DNA of 23,744 nt from an uncultured Plesiomonas sp. (GTDB lineage Bacteria > Pseudomonadota > Gammaproteobacteria > Enterobacterales > CAMTGL01). The translations under genes were made by a program, and so were the position numbers. How positions within the stretch are numbered: position 1 is the stretch's first letter; the number at the start of each line of letters is the position of its first letter. The stretch is from NCBI GenBank assembly GCA_947071955.1, contig CAMTGL010000008.1:1-23744 (forward strand), given 5' to 3'. Below, piece by piece: positions 1 through 6,959 of the stretch. The notes below the pieces were generated by a model, which did no database searches, was not told where the DNA came from, and saw only the letters and a program-made list of their open reading frames with translations.

Positions 1-235
1 ACTATTACATAATGATTGTCTACATCCCTCTGGTGGTGTTAGTGCTATAGCGCATTTATTTGGGGGATGAAGAGCACTCGTGCAGACGTTATACCGCGAG
101 CCAGCTATCTAGGTAAAGAGTAGGGGTAAAGAGCAGGGAAAATCACCATTAGCTCACAGTTATTGGATTTTAATGCGCAAGATATGATCAGGCAGTGGGA
201 TAATGGCGAATATGATGTTTGCCAAGGAGTGCGTT
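1..235. other. Left-edge region without a clear gene; holds a 13-bp tandem repeat
   Basis: No convincing gene is visible before 236. One frame stays open from the left edge to a TGA at 68-70 and gives 22 residues ending in HLFGG. It might be the tail of a gene that starts outside the window, but nothing confirms this. At 112-124 and 125-137 the sequence GGTAAAGAGTAGG is repeated directly with one change (12 of 13 identical). Confidence 0.5.
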
Positions 236-526
236 ATGCGTCTGAATTCTGTCTTTGCCCGCCGTTTGTATTTGTGCCATTTACTGGCCAGTACCGAGCG
301 GCCGAATATCCCTTTTTTAATGACCACGACCGGCTGGCCGCGCCGTACACTGCAAGATGCGATGAAAGCGCTGCATGGGTTAGGGGTTGAGATCCACTTT
401 GTGCAAGACGGTATTCGTAATAATGACGGTTATTATCAGCTGCAAAGTTGGGGGCCGTTGCAGGCACAGTGGGTCGCCGAGCACCTTGATGAAATTCAAA
501 CCGCACTGGCATCTGATCAGCAATAG
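236..526 (+). CDS. Small winged helix-turn-helix protein (HTH_43-like)
   Basis: This gene encodes a 96-residue protein whose centre (about residues 18-60) looks like a winged helix-turn-helix: a helix around NIPFLMTTTGW, a recognition-like helix WPRRTLQDAMKALHGLG, then a wing around IHFVQDGIRNNDGYYQL. It resembles the small uncharacterised winged-helix proteins of Aeromonas, Vibrio and Shewanella, probably Pfam HTH_43 (recalled, not searched). The role is presumably DNA binding; the target is unknown. The start at 236 is chosen because AAGGAG lies at 224-229, six bases ahead. An in-frame ATG at 203 would add 11 residues but has no such site. It converges with narP, whose terminator lies just downstream. 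Existence of the gene is well supported; function is only a fold guess. Confidence 0.72.
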   Translation: MRLNSVFARRLYLCHLLASTERPNIPFLMTTTGWPRRTLQDAMKALHGLGVEIHFVQDGIRNNDGYYQLQSWGPLQAQWVAEHLDEIQTALASDQQ

Positions 527-569
527 GCTACAGCCACACATAGAGCTATTGATATAGCCATAAACTATA

Positions 570-641
570 GCCGTAAAACAAACCCCCTCATGCCATGTGT
601 TCTGGATGAGGGGGATGCGAGAAAGGATAATCTTTTACGGC
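570..641 (-). terminator. Rho-independent terminator of narP, with an outer inverted repeat
   Basis: The inner stem pairs CCCCCTCAT (583-591) with ATGAGGGGG (606-614), nine perfect pairs around a 14-base loop. Read on the minus strand it is followed by TTTGTTTTA, as expected for a terminator of the leftward narP gene, which stops at 698. A second perfect 9-bp repeat, GCCGTAAAA (570-578) with TTTTACGGC (633-641), encloses the first. Confidence 0.8.
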
Positions 642-697
642 TTACGGCAAAAATAGCATATTCGCCGGTTACCCTTCAGTTGTGTCTTTCGTGGTGA

Positions 698-1327
698 TTA
701 ACTGCTGCGCTGCTCTAGATACAACACGGTTGCGGCAACCCGTGATCTGACATTTAATTTGCGCAGCATATTACGGATGTGCACTTTTACGGTTTCTTCT
801 GAAATGTGCAGTTGCAGCGCAATTTGCTTGTTGGACTGGCCGAGTGCGACCTCTTTGAGCACATCAAGTTCACGCTCAGTTAATCCAGCCAGCGGTGCCG
901 GGTTGTCATTTCTAGACTGCAAATATTCATACACAATATCGCTAAATACTGTTTTTCCCTCTGCTGCCTGCTGCAATTTTTCCAGCAATAAATCGGGCTC
1001 AGTATCTTTCAGTAGATAACCATCGGCTCCGGCATCAATCAGCGCATAGATATCGGCGCGCGAGTCGGAAACGGTCAGGATAATAATCCGGCTATCAATA
1101 TTTTCATGGCGTAATGCTTTGAGTGTATCAAGCCCTGACATGCCTTTCATATTCAGGTCGAGCAGGATCATATCCGGCTGCTTGGCATTGGCTAATGCAA
1201 TGGCTTCACTGCCATTACTGGCTTCGCGGATTTCAGAGAATATCGGTTCAAGTTCAGCAAGCTGGCGAACTCCACGCCGCATCAGCGGGTGATCATCAAC
1301 AATCAAAAGCGTGTATTGTTCGGTCAC
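698..1327 (-). CDS. narP: Nitrate/nitrite response regulator NarP
   Basis: NarP is the cytoplasmic response regulator phosphorylated by NarQ (and by NarX where present); it activates anaerobic genes such as napF. The 209-residue protein has the NarL/FixJ architecture. The receiver domain (about 1-125) has acidic pocket Asp11-Asp12, phospho-acceptor Asp57 in LLDLNMKGMSG, Thr85 and Lys107. The LuxR-type helix-turn-helix lies at about 145-200 (LTERELDVL, then SNKQIALQLHISEETVKVHIRN). Length and sequence fit E. coli NarP (215 residues), for example the shared stretch DDHPLMRRGVRQL, better than NarL. It lies 104 bases downstream of narQ in the same direction, so the two are probably cotranscribed, and a strong terminator follows. 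Next to nap genes and narQ, the NarP name is more secure than sequence alone would allow. Confidence 0.92.
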   Translation of the reverse strand: MTEQYTLLIVDDHPLMRRGVRQLAELEPIFSEIREASNGSEAIALANAKQPDMILLDLNMKGMSGLDTLKALRHENIDSRIIILTVSDSRADIYALIDAGADGYLLKDTEPDLLLEKLQQAAEGKTVFSDIVYEYLQSRNDNPAPLAGLTERELDVLKEVALGQSNKQIALQLHISEETVKVHIRNMLRKLNVRSRVAATVLYLEQRSS

Positions 1328-1379
1328 GGCATTACCTTCTGTACTGCTGTAGTAGTGTCATTATCCACATTAACTCTTG

Positions 1380-1410
1380 GGTAATGTAACTCAAAGCGTC
1401 AAACATTACC
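1380..1410. repeat. Perfect 8-bp inverted repeat between narQ and narP
   Basis: GGTAATGT (1380-1387) and ACATTACC (1403-1410) are exact reverse complements around a 15-base loop. They lie in the 104-base gap between the narQ stop and the narP start. The repeat could be an mRNA hairpin that sets the narQ:narP ratio or an operator for a separate narP promoter; the sequence does not decide. Confidence 0.5.
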
Positions 1411-1415
1411 GCTAA

Positions 1416-1440
1416 CTTAATGATGATAAGCTTAATGATG
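1416..1440. repeat. 10-bp direct repeat spanning the narQ stop codon
   Basis: CTTAATGATG occurs at 1416-1425 and again at 1431-1440, a 15-base period. On the minus strand the copies read CATCATTAAG, so the last His-His-stop codons of narQ are followed by a second copy of the same bases. It looks like a short tandem duplication. Confidence 0.6.
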
Positions 1441-3120
1441 GCGAAAGGTCAGTTGAACCTCAGTGCCCTGTGGTTGAGTGCGTTGAATACTGAGCTCACC
1501 ACCTAAACGGGTTGCTCGCTCACTCATAATACTCAGCCCATAATGGCCAGCCGGCTCTTCAGTGCTGCTGATACCCACGCCGTCATCGGCGATACTTAGA
1601 ATATTGCAGCCATCGTCGGCGATGTGTCCGCTGACGTGGATAATATGGGCATTCGCATGTTTTATTGCATTAAGTACGGCTTCACGTACGATTTGCAGTG
1701 CATGCACCTGCTGTTGAGCGGTTAATACCTGTGAAGGTAGGCGACAATCAAGGCTGATGTGCGCAGAGGTTTGTGCTTGTAACGGCGCGAGGATCTGCTC
1801 AAGTGCTTGATGTAGGTCTGCTTCTTGAATCGTCAGGCGGAATGTGGCCAGTAGTTCACGCAGTTGCCGATAGGCATCGGTCAGCGCTTGTTCAAAATCT
1901 GCAATAATCGCGTAGGTTTTGGCCTGATCATGCGGCAAGGTGCGTTTAAGAAGCGTCAGTTGTATGCGTAAAAATGACAACGCTTGTGCTAAAGAGTCAT
2001 GCAGTTCGCGGGCGATAATCGCGCGCTCTTCCATTAACAGTAATTGCTGTTGTTGTTTTTGCAGCCGGCTGAAATATAACCCGCGTGCAATCATTCTGCT
2101 GATATTTTCCATTAAACGCACATCTGGGCACTGCTGTGGCGCACATTGCCAGTGTAAAATCCCCAATATATGGTCATTCATATACAGTGGCAGTGATTGA
2201 TGGGTGCTGGAGGTCTGTGCTTCACCGCGCCGCAGTATCCAGCTTTGGGCTGTATGTTCGGTAACTTCAAGTTGGATACCGTGCAACTGCTCTTCCTGCA
2301 ACACTTTATCAAGTAACAGCTCAAGTGTGGGCTGATCAACTTGCGTGACATTCAGGGTTTGCGAACATTCATACAGCACCGACAGTGAGCGGTTGGCGTG
2401 CGTCAGGCTCTGGGTTTTCATTGCCACCTGCTCTTCAAGAGAGCGGTACAGCTTGCTTAGCTCTGCCGACATAGAGGTAAAGGTGCGTGATAAACCTCCC
2501 ATCTCGTTGGTTAGATCAACGGCCAGAGGCTGATGGGCAAATTGACGGTTTTGAACCTCTTTGCTGGCCGCAATCAGTTTATCTAGCGGGGCGATAATTT
2601 GCCGGCGGGTAAACAGCATAGTAAAGAGTGCAAGAAACAGAATGCCGATTAACCCGATACCGCCGGTGACACCGGCAATGGCCAGTTTTATCTCAGAAAA
2701 ACGCTGCAGTTCGTAAACAAAATGGTCTATCTGGCTGACATAATCAACGATCTGATCAAGATAGTGCTGGTTCTGGTGCTGATTGATTTGCTGATGAATT
2801 TGCTGCCATGTTTCGAGCAGTGAACGGTAGCTCTGCCGCAAAGAGTGTGGGGTTAACGGGCTATCAAGCCTGATTAACGAAGGTGCGGTGAGTGATTGCT
2901 GGTAGTGTGCCAAATGCTCGGGCAGTGTGTCTGAGTGGGTTTTCAGATCGTAGGCAATTCGGTAGCTCTGCATTCGCAGTGAGCCGGCGATATTGATCGC
3001 TTCGGCATCCTTTAAGCTGCTGACCAGTGTCATCAACCCGAGTAGGGTTGAGAGCATGGATAAAATCACAATACCAATCAGGCTGCGATCAATGGTACGG
3101 GCGACAGAGGTCTGTTTCAT
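1432..3120 (-). CDS. narQ: Nitrate/nitrite sensor histidine kinase NarQ
   Basis: NarQ is an inner-membrane sensor kinase that detects periplasmic nitrate or nitrite and phosphorylates NarP. Counting from the start used here (562 residues), membrane helix 1 is about 13-37. It is followed by the NarX/NarQ periplasmic P-box (DAEAINIAGSLRMQSYR, about 38-54). Membrane helix 2 is about 146-171, then a HAMP segment and a GAF-like linker. The HisKA_3 box RELHDSLAQ has phospho-acceptor His374 (His370 in E. coli NarQ, 566 residues). The ATPase domain has the N-box REAVLNAIKHA and the G-box IADDGVGI. An in-frame ATG at 3156 would add 12 residues but has no ribosome site. The ATG at 3120 has only a distant GAGG, but it matches the family N-terminus, so I chose it. 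It is divergent from napF and upstream of narP. Confidence 0.93.
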   Translation of the reverse strand: MKQTSVARTIDRSLIGIVILSMLSTLLGLMTLVSSLKDAEAINIAGSLRMQSYRIAYDLKTHSDTLPEHLAHYQQSLTAPSLIRLDSPLTPHSLRQSYRSLLETWQQIHQQINQHQNQHYLDQIVDYVSQIDHFVYELQRFSEIKLAIAGVTGGIGLIGILFLALFTMLFTRRQIIAPLDKLIAASKEVQNRQFAHQPLAVDLTNEMGGLSRTFTSMSAELSKLYRSLEEQVAMKTQSLTHANRSLSVLYECSQTLNVTQVDQPTLELLLDKVLQEEQLHGIQLEVTEHTAQSWILRRGEAQTSSTHQSLPLYMNDHILGILHWQCAPQQCPDVRLMENISRMIARGLYFSRLQKQQQQLLLMEERAIIARELHDSLAQALSFLRIQLTLLKRTLPHDQAKTYAIIADFEQALTDAYRQLRELLATFRLTIQEADLHQALEQILAPLQAQTSAHISLDCRLPSQVLTAQQQVHALQIVREAVLNAIKHANAHIIHVSGHIADDGCNILSIADDGVGISSTEEPAGHYGLSIMSERATRLGGELSIQRTQPQGTEVQLTFRHH

Positions 3121-3342
3121 GTAGGGCTGCGTTTCCTCAAGTTTTATCTTGATCATTTTAGCGCGGGTACGGGGAAGAGTTATATCGCTAAAAATGCCAT
3201 GTTCAACAAGATAAAATCAGGGCTGCTATTTCGCCTCAGCAAGTACGCGCTTATGTGCATATAATCAGTTATCGGTATAAAAATTGCGATTTTGATTTTG
3301 TGATCTGGCGCATTATCGCTGGTGGTTTTTTACACAAAGTAG

Positions 3343-3356
3343 TTGATCTTAAACAA
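3343..3356. promoter_or_regulatory. Probable FNR binding site upstream of napF
   Basis: TTGATCTTAAACAA matches the FNR consensus TTGAT-N4-ATCAA at nine of ten fixed positions. If the napF -10 element is TAAAAT at 3402-3407, the start point would be about 3414 and the site centre would lie at -64.5, the position known for FNR at E. coli napF. An alternative -10, TATACT at 3388-3393, would place it near -50. Anaerobic activation of nap by FNR is known in E. coli; here it is inferred from the motif. Confidence 0.65.
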
Positions 3357-3370
3357 TACACACACTTATT

Positions 3371-3385
3371 TACCTAATTTGGGTA
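3371..3385. promoter_or_regulatory. NarP-like inverted heptamers upstream of napF
   Basis: TACCTAA and TTGGGTA each match the NarL/NarP heptamer TACYYMT (or its complement) at six of seven positions, and the ends TTACC/GGTAA are exact inverted repeats. The spacing is 7-1-7 rather than the 7-2-7 expected for NarP, and the centre (3378) lies 28.5 bases from the FNR centre, not the 20 of E. coli. It is a candidate only. It lies in the shared narQ/napF region (3121-3468), which also holds the napF -10 candidates TATACT (3388-3393) and TAAAAT (3402-3407). Confidence 0.4.
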
Positions 3386-3468
3386 ATTATACTGCACGGG
3401 ATAAAATTCTACCTTACGCTGCCAGTTTCTCCCTGTTTGTTGCAACATTCGGATAATAAAAGAAGAGA

Positions 3469-4032
3469 ATGCCAACAGAGCTCACTCGTCGCCAACTTTT
3501 CCGCGGCCGTTTTCGCCGTGAAACGATACAACGTGATACGCCTCTTCGTCCGCCATGGGCTAAAAATGAGGCGGCGTTTACGGCTGCCTGTACGCGGTGT
3601 GGTGATTGCGTACGCGCGTGCGAGACCGGCGTGCTGGTGGTGGGCGATGGCGGTTTTCCGAAAGTAGATTTCAGCCGTGCCGAATGCACTTTTTGTCAGG
3701 CGTGTGTACAGGTTTGTCAGGCGAATGCCTTTGTTCCGACAACCGCGCTTGCCTGGCAGCTCTCCCCGCAAATTAGCAGCACGTGTTTGGCCCACAACAG
3801 CGTGACATGCCGCAGTTGTCAGGATGGCTGCGAACCGCGAGCCATTCGTTTTACACCAGTACTCGGTGGGGTTAGCCCACCGGTTATTGATGCTGCGCTC
3901 TGTTCGGGCTGTGGCGCTTGCGTGTCGGTGTGTCCGGTACAGGCGATTTCGCTGATCTCTGCGGCTACGCTTGATATTGCCAACGCCCACCACAGCACCT
4001 TGCCACATCATGAGGACGATAATGCCAAATAA
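3469..4032 (+). CDS. napF: Ferredoxin-type protein NapF
   Basis: NapF is a cytoplasmic iron-sulfur protein that interacts with NapA and is thought to help its maturation before Tat export. The 187-residue product has four cysteine clusters: Cys41/44/47/51, Cys73/76/79/83, an atypical Cys106 plus 114/117/121 and Cys145/148/151/155. The atypical spacing in the third cluster, followed by CEPRAIRF, also occurs in E. coli NapF. The basic N-terminus (LTRRQLFRGRFRR) is typical too. E. coli NapF is 164 residues; the extra length here is mostly a His- and Asp-containing C-terminal tail that overlaps napD. The start has an AAGAG-like site a few bases upstream. It is the first gene of napFDAGHBC, under the FNR and NarP-like sites. 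Confidence 0.93.
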   Translation: MPTELTRRQLFRGRFRRETIQRDTPLRPPWAKNEAAFTAACTRCGDCVRACETGVLVVGDGGFPKVDFSRAECTFCQACVQVCQANAFVPTTALAWQLSPQISSTCLAHNSVTCRSCQDGCEPRAIRFTPVLGGVSPPVIDAALCSGCGACVSVCPVQAISLISAATLDIANAHHSTLPHHEDDNAK

Positions 4033-4390
4033 CTCCCCGCTGAACGGCCAAACGGCAGTTTCAGTTAATCCCGTAAAAGAGATAACCGTTATGCCAAGTG
4101 CCGATACAGCGGTGACTACGCCCAATGATATGCCCGATGAGTGGCACGTGTGCGGATTAGTGGTGCATGCACGCCCGGAAAAGATAGATGCAGTGCGTAG
4201 CGCACTGAGCGAGATACCGGATACTGAGATCCCCGGTATCAATGAAGAGGGAAAAATGGTGGTTGTCATGCAGGCTGCGGCCTCTGACGTGCTATTAGCC
4301 AATATAGAGTCAGCGCGCAATATTCAGGGCGTGTTGGCGGTGTCGCTGGTGTATCACCAGCAAGATGATCAAGGTGAGGAAATGCCATGA
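4022..4390 (+). CDS. napD: Nap maturation chaperone NapD
   Basis: NapD is a cytoplasmic chaperone that binds the twin-arginine signal peptide of NapA and holds back export until the cofactor is loaded. The conserved domain starts around MPDEWHVCGLVV (residues 37-48 here) and ends in the family tail GVLAVSLVYHQQDDQGEE, nearly identical to E. coli NapD (87 residues). The start at 4022 has GAGGA at 4012-4016, five bases ahead, and overlaps the napF stop by 11 bases. It gives 122 residues with a 36-residue N-terminal extension. Later in-frame ATGs at 4091 and 4130 would give 99 or 86 residues; 4130 matches the E. coli length but has no ribosome site. The gene overlaps napA by four bases, which suggests translational coupling of chaperone and client. 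Confidence 0.88.
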   Translation: MPNNSPLNGQTAVSVNPVKEITVMPSADTAVTTPNDMPDEWHVCGLVVHARPEKIDAVRSALSEIPDTEIPGINEEGKMVVVMQAAASDVLLANIESARNIQGVLAVSLVYHQQDDQGEEMP

Positions 4391-6876
4391 AACTCAGTCG
4401 TCGAGACTTTATGAAGGCAAATGCCGCTGCGGCAGCTGCTGTCGCGGCCGGTGTGACATTGCCTGCTATCGCAAATGCGGCCGAGTCGGCTGGGAATAAT
4501 CAGATTACGTGGGATAAAGCACCATGCCGTTTTTGCGGTACAGGGTGCGGTGTGCTGGTGGGTACACAAAATGGCCGCGTAGTGGCGTCACAAGGTGATC
4601 CTGATGCTCCTGTTAACCGTGGTCTGAACTGTATCAAAGGGTATTTCCTGCCAAAAATCATGTACGGAAAAGACCGTCTGACACAGCCGTTACTGCGCAT
4701 GAAAGAGGGGCAGTATGATAAAGAGGGCGAATTTACCCCCATTTCGTGGGTAGAAGCGTTCGATATCATGGAAGCCAAAGCAAAGCTGACACTGAAAGAG
4801 AAAGGCCCAACGGCCATTGGTATGTTTGGTTCAGGCCAATGGACTGTATGGGAAGGCTATGCTGCGGCGAAACTGTTCAAAGCAGGCTTTCGTTCAAACA
4901 ACATTGACCCGAATGCGCGCCACTGTATGGCATCAGCGGTGGTAGGTTTCATGCGTACGTTTGGTATGGATGAACCTATGGGCTGTTACGATGATATCGA
5001 ACAGGCCGATGCGTTCGTGCTGTGGGGCTCCAACATGGCCGAAATGCACCCGATCTTATGGTCGCGCATTACCGACCGCCGTTTGTCCAAACCTGATGTA
5101 AAAGTGGCGGTGATGTCAACGTTCGAGCACCGCAGCTTTGAACTGGCCGACTACCCGATTATTTTTACCCCGCAGTCAGATCTGGTGATCCTGAACTATA
5201 TTGCCAACTACATTATTGAAAATAATGCCGTTGATCAGGATTTTATCACTAAGCACACCGTCTTTAAGGAAGGGGCAACCGACATCGGTTATGGCCTGCG
5301 TCCGACACACCCTCTGCAAGCGGCGGCGAAGAACCCAGACAGCGGCGCAGCAACGCCACTTGATGTTGCAGCCTATAAAAAGTTTGTTGCGGAATACACA
5401 CTGGAAAAAACCGAGGCAATGACCGGTGTTCCGGCCGATTCACTGGTCGCGCTGGCAAAACTGTATGCCGATCCAAATATCAAGGTCATCTCATACTGGA
5501 CGATGGGCTTTAATCAGCACACCCGTGGCGTATGGGCAAATAACCTGTGCTACAACATCCACCTGCTGACGGGCAAAATCTCAAAACCAGGTTGTGGGCC
5601 GTTCTCACTGACCGGCCAGCCTTCAGCCTGTGGTACTGCCCGTGAAGTGGGTACATTTGCCCACCGTCTGCCGGCAGACATGGTTGTTACCAATGAGAAG
5701 CACCGCCAGATCGCTGAAAAAGCGTGGAAACTGCCAGCTGGAACAATTCCAGATAAAGTTGGCCTGCATGCCATTGCACAAGATCGTGCATTAAAAGATG
5801 GCACGCTGAATTTCTACTGGACCATGTGTACCAACAACATGCAAGCCGGCCCGAATATCAACGAAGATCGTTTACCCGGTTGGCGTGATCCGCGCAACTT
5901 TGTGGTAGTTTCTGACCCCTACCCAACCATTAGTGCTATGGCTGCAGATCTGATTTTACCTACTTCAATGTGGGTAGAAAAAGAGGGCGCATACGGTAAT
6001 GCCGAGCGCCGTACCCAGTTCTGGTATCAGCAGGTTAAAGCACCGGCTGAGTCTAAATCAGACTTGTGGCAGCTGATGGAGTTCTCCAAGCGCTTCAAAG
6101 TGGAAGAGGTGTGGCCAGAAGAACTGGTGGCTCTGCAGCCAGAATACCGCGGTAAAACACTGTTTGACGTGCTGTATGCCAACGGTCAGGTCAACCGCTT
6201 TACGTTAGATGAGATCCCCGAAACACGCCTAAATGATGAATCTCGTGATTTTGGCTTCTATGTACAAAAAGGCTTGTTTGAAGAGTACGCCGGATTTGGC
6301 CGTGGGCATGGTCACGATTTAGCGCCGTTTGATATGTACCATCAGGCACGCGGTTTGCGCTGGCCGGTTGTCGGCGGAAAAGAGACCTTGTGGCGTTACC
6401 GCGAAGGCTTTGACCCGTATGTTAAAGCGGGCGAAGAGGTTAGCTTCTACGGCAATCCTGATCGCAAAGCGGTCATTTTTGCGCTGCCATTCGAACCTGC
6501 TGCTGAAGTGCCGGATAAAGAGTTTGACCTGTGGTTATCCACTGGCCGCGTCCTTGAGCATTGGCATACAGGTTCGATGACCCGCCGAGTGCCTGAGCTG
6601 CACCGCGCTTTCCCAGAAGCGGTGGTCTTTATTCATCCGCTTGATGCTAAAGATCGTGGCTTGCGCCGTGGTGACAAAGTCAAAGTTGTTTCACGCCGAG
6701 GAGAGGTGATCTCCTTGATTGAAACGCGTGGCCGTAACAAGCCACCGCGCGGCTTGGTATACATGCCGTTCTTTGATGCTGCTCAGTTGGTGAACAAACT
6801 CACACTCGATGCAACAGACCCGCTCTCGAAGGAAACAGACTTCAAGAAGTGTGCAGTGAAGCTGATGAAAGCGTGA
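4387..6876 (+). CDS. napA: Periplasmic nitrate reductase catalytic subunit NapA
   Basis: NapA reduces nitrate to nitrite in the periplasm with a bis-molybdopterin guanine dinucleotide cofactor and one [4Fe-4S] cluster. The 829-residue protein (828 in E. coli) starts with a twin-arginine signal peptide: SRRDFMK at 4-10, an Ala-rich hydrophobic stretch and a probable cut after AIANA near residue 31. The cluster ligands are Cys47, Cys50, Cys54 and Cys82 (CRFCGTGC, then NCIKG), with the electron-transfer lysine Lys84. Cys180 in NARHCMASA is the expected molybdenum ligand and marks the Nap/Nas class rather than the aspartate-ligated NarG class. The molybdopterin-binding C-terminal domain includes the LSTGRVLEHWHTGSMTRR segment. 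The start overlaps the napD stop as ATGA. Electrons arrive through NapB. A strong hairpin follows 5 bases after the stop. Confidence 0.97.
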   Translation: MKLSRRDFMKANAAAAAAVAAGVTLPAIANAAESAGNNQITWDKAPCRFCGTGCGVLVGTQNGRVVASQGDPDAPVNRGLNCIKGYFLPKIMYGKDRLTQPLLRMKEGQYDKEGEFTPISWVEAFDIMEAKAKLTLKEKGPTAIGMFGSGQWTVWEGYAAAKLFKAGFRSNNIDPNARHCMASAVVGFMRTFGMDEPMGCYDDIEQADAFVLWGSNMAEMHPILWSRITDRRLSKPDVKVAVMSTFEHRSFELADYPIIFTPQSDLVILNYIANYIIENNAVDQDFITKHTVFKEGATDIGYGLRPTHPLQAAAKNPDSGAATPLDVAAYKKFVAEYTLEKTEAMTGVPADSLVALAKLYADPNIKVISYWTMGFNQHTRGVWANNLCYNIHLLTGKISKPGCGPFSLTGQPSACGTAREVGTFAHRLPADMVVTNEKHRQIAEKAWKLPAGTIPDKVGLHAIAQDRALKDGTLNFYWTMCTNNMQAGPNINEDRLPGWRDPRNFVVVSDPYPTISAMAADLILPTSMWVEKEGAYGNAERRTQFWYQQVKAPAESKSDLWQLMEFSKRFKVEEVWPEELVALQPEYRGKTLFDVLYANGQVNRFTLDEIPETRLNDESRDFGFYVQKGLFEEYAGFGRGHGHDLAPFDMYHQARGLRWPVVGGKETLWRYREGFDPYVKAGEEVSFYGNPDRKAVIFALPFEPAAEVPDKEFDLWLSTGRVLEHWHTGSMTRRVPELHRAFPEAVVFIHPLDAKDRGLRRGDKVKVVSRRGEVISLIETRGRNKPPRGLVYMPFFDAAQLVNKLTLDATDPLSKETDFKKCAVKLMKA

Positions 6877-6880
6877 TGCA

Positions 6881-6925
6881 AAGGTCAATCGGTAGCCCAA
6901 AATCACCGCGCTACCGGTTGACCTT
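6881..6925 (+). repeat. 16-bp stem-loop between napA and napG
   Basis: AAGGTCAATCGGTAGC (6881-6896) pairs with GCTACCGGTTGACCTT (6910-6925): 15 Watson-Crick pairs and one G-U pair around a 13-base loop. It starts 5 bases after the napA stop and ends 34 bases before the napG start. No T-run follows, so it is not a typical terminator. Such hairpins often protect the upstream message from 3' decay or limit read-through, which would favour napA over napGHBC. Confidence 0.8.
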
Positions 6926-6959
6926 CAGCGTACCGTGACAACACAACGGAATTTAACGC

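Noticed and set aside
163..390. A 75-residue plus-strand open frame starting with TTG, ahead of and overlapping the winged-helix gene
   Set aside because: It has no ribosome site, starts with a rare codon and runs over the first half of a better supported gene in another frame. Its first 25 residues look protein-like, so it is not fully excluded as a small leader peptide.
3409..4320. A 303-codon minus-strand open frame opposite napF and napD
   Set aside because: It lies wholly opposite well-conserved nap genes, has no recognisable domain and is explained by codon bias of the real genes.
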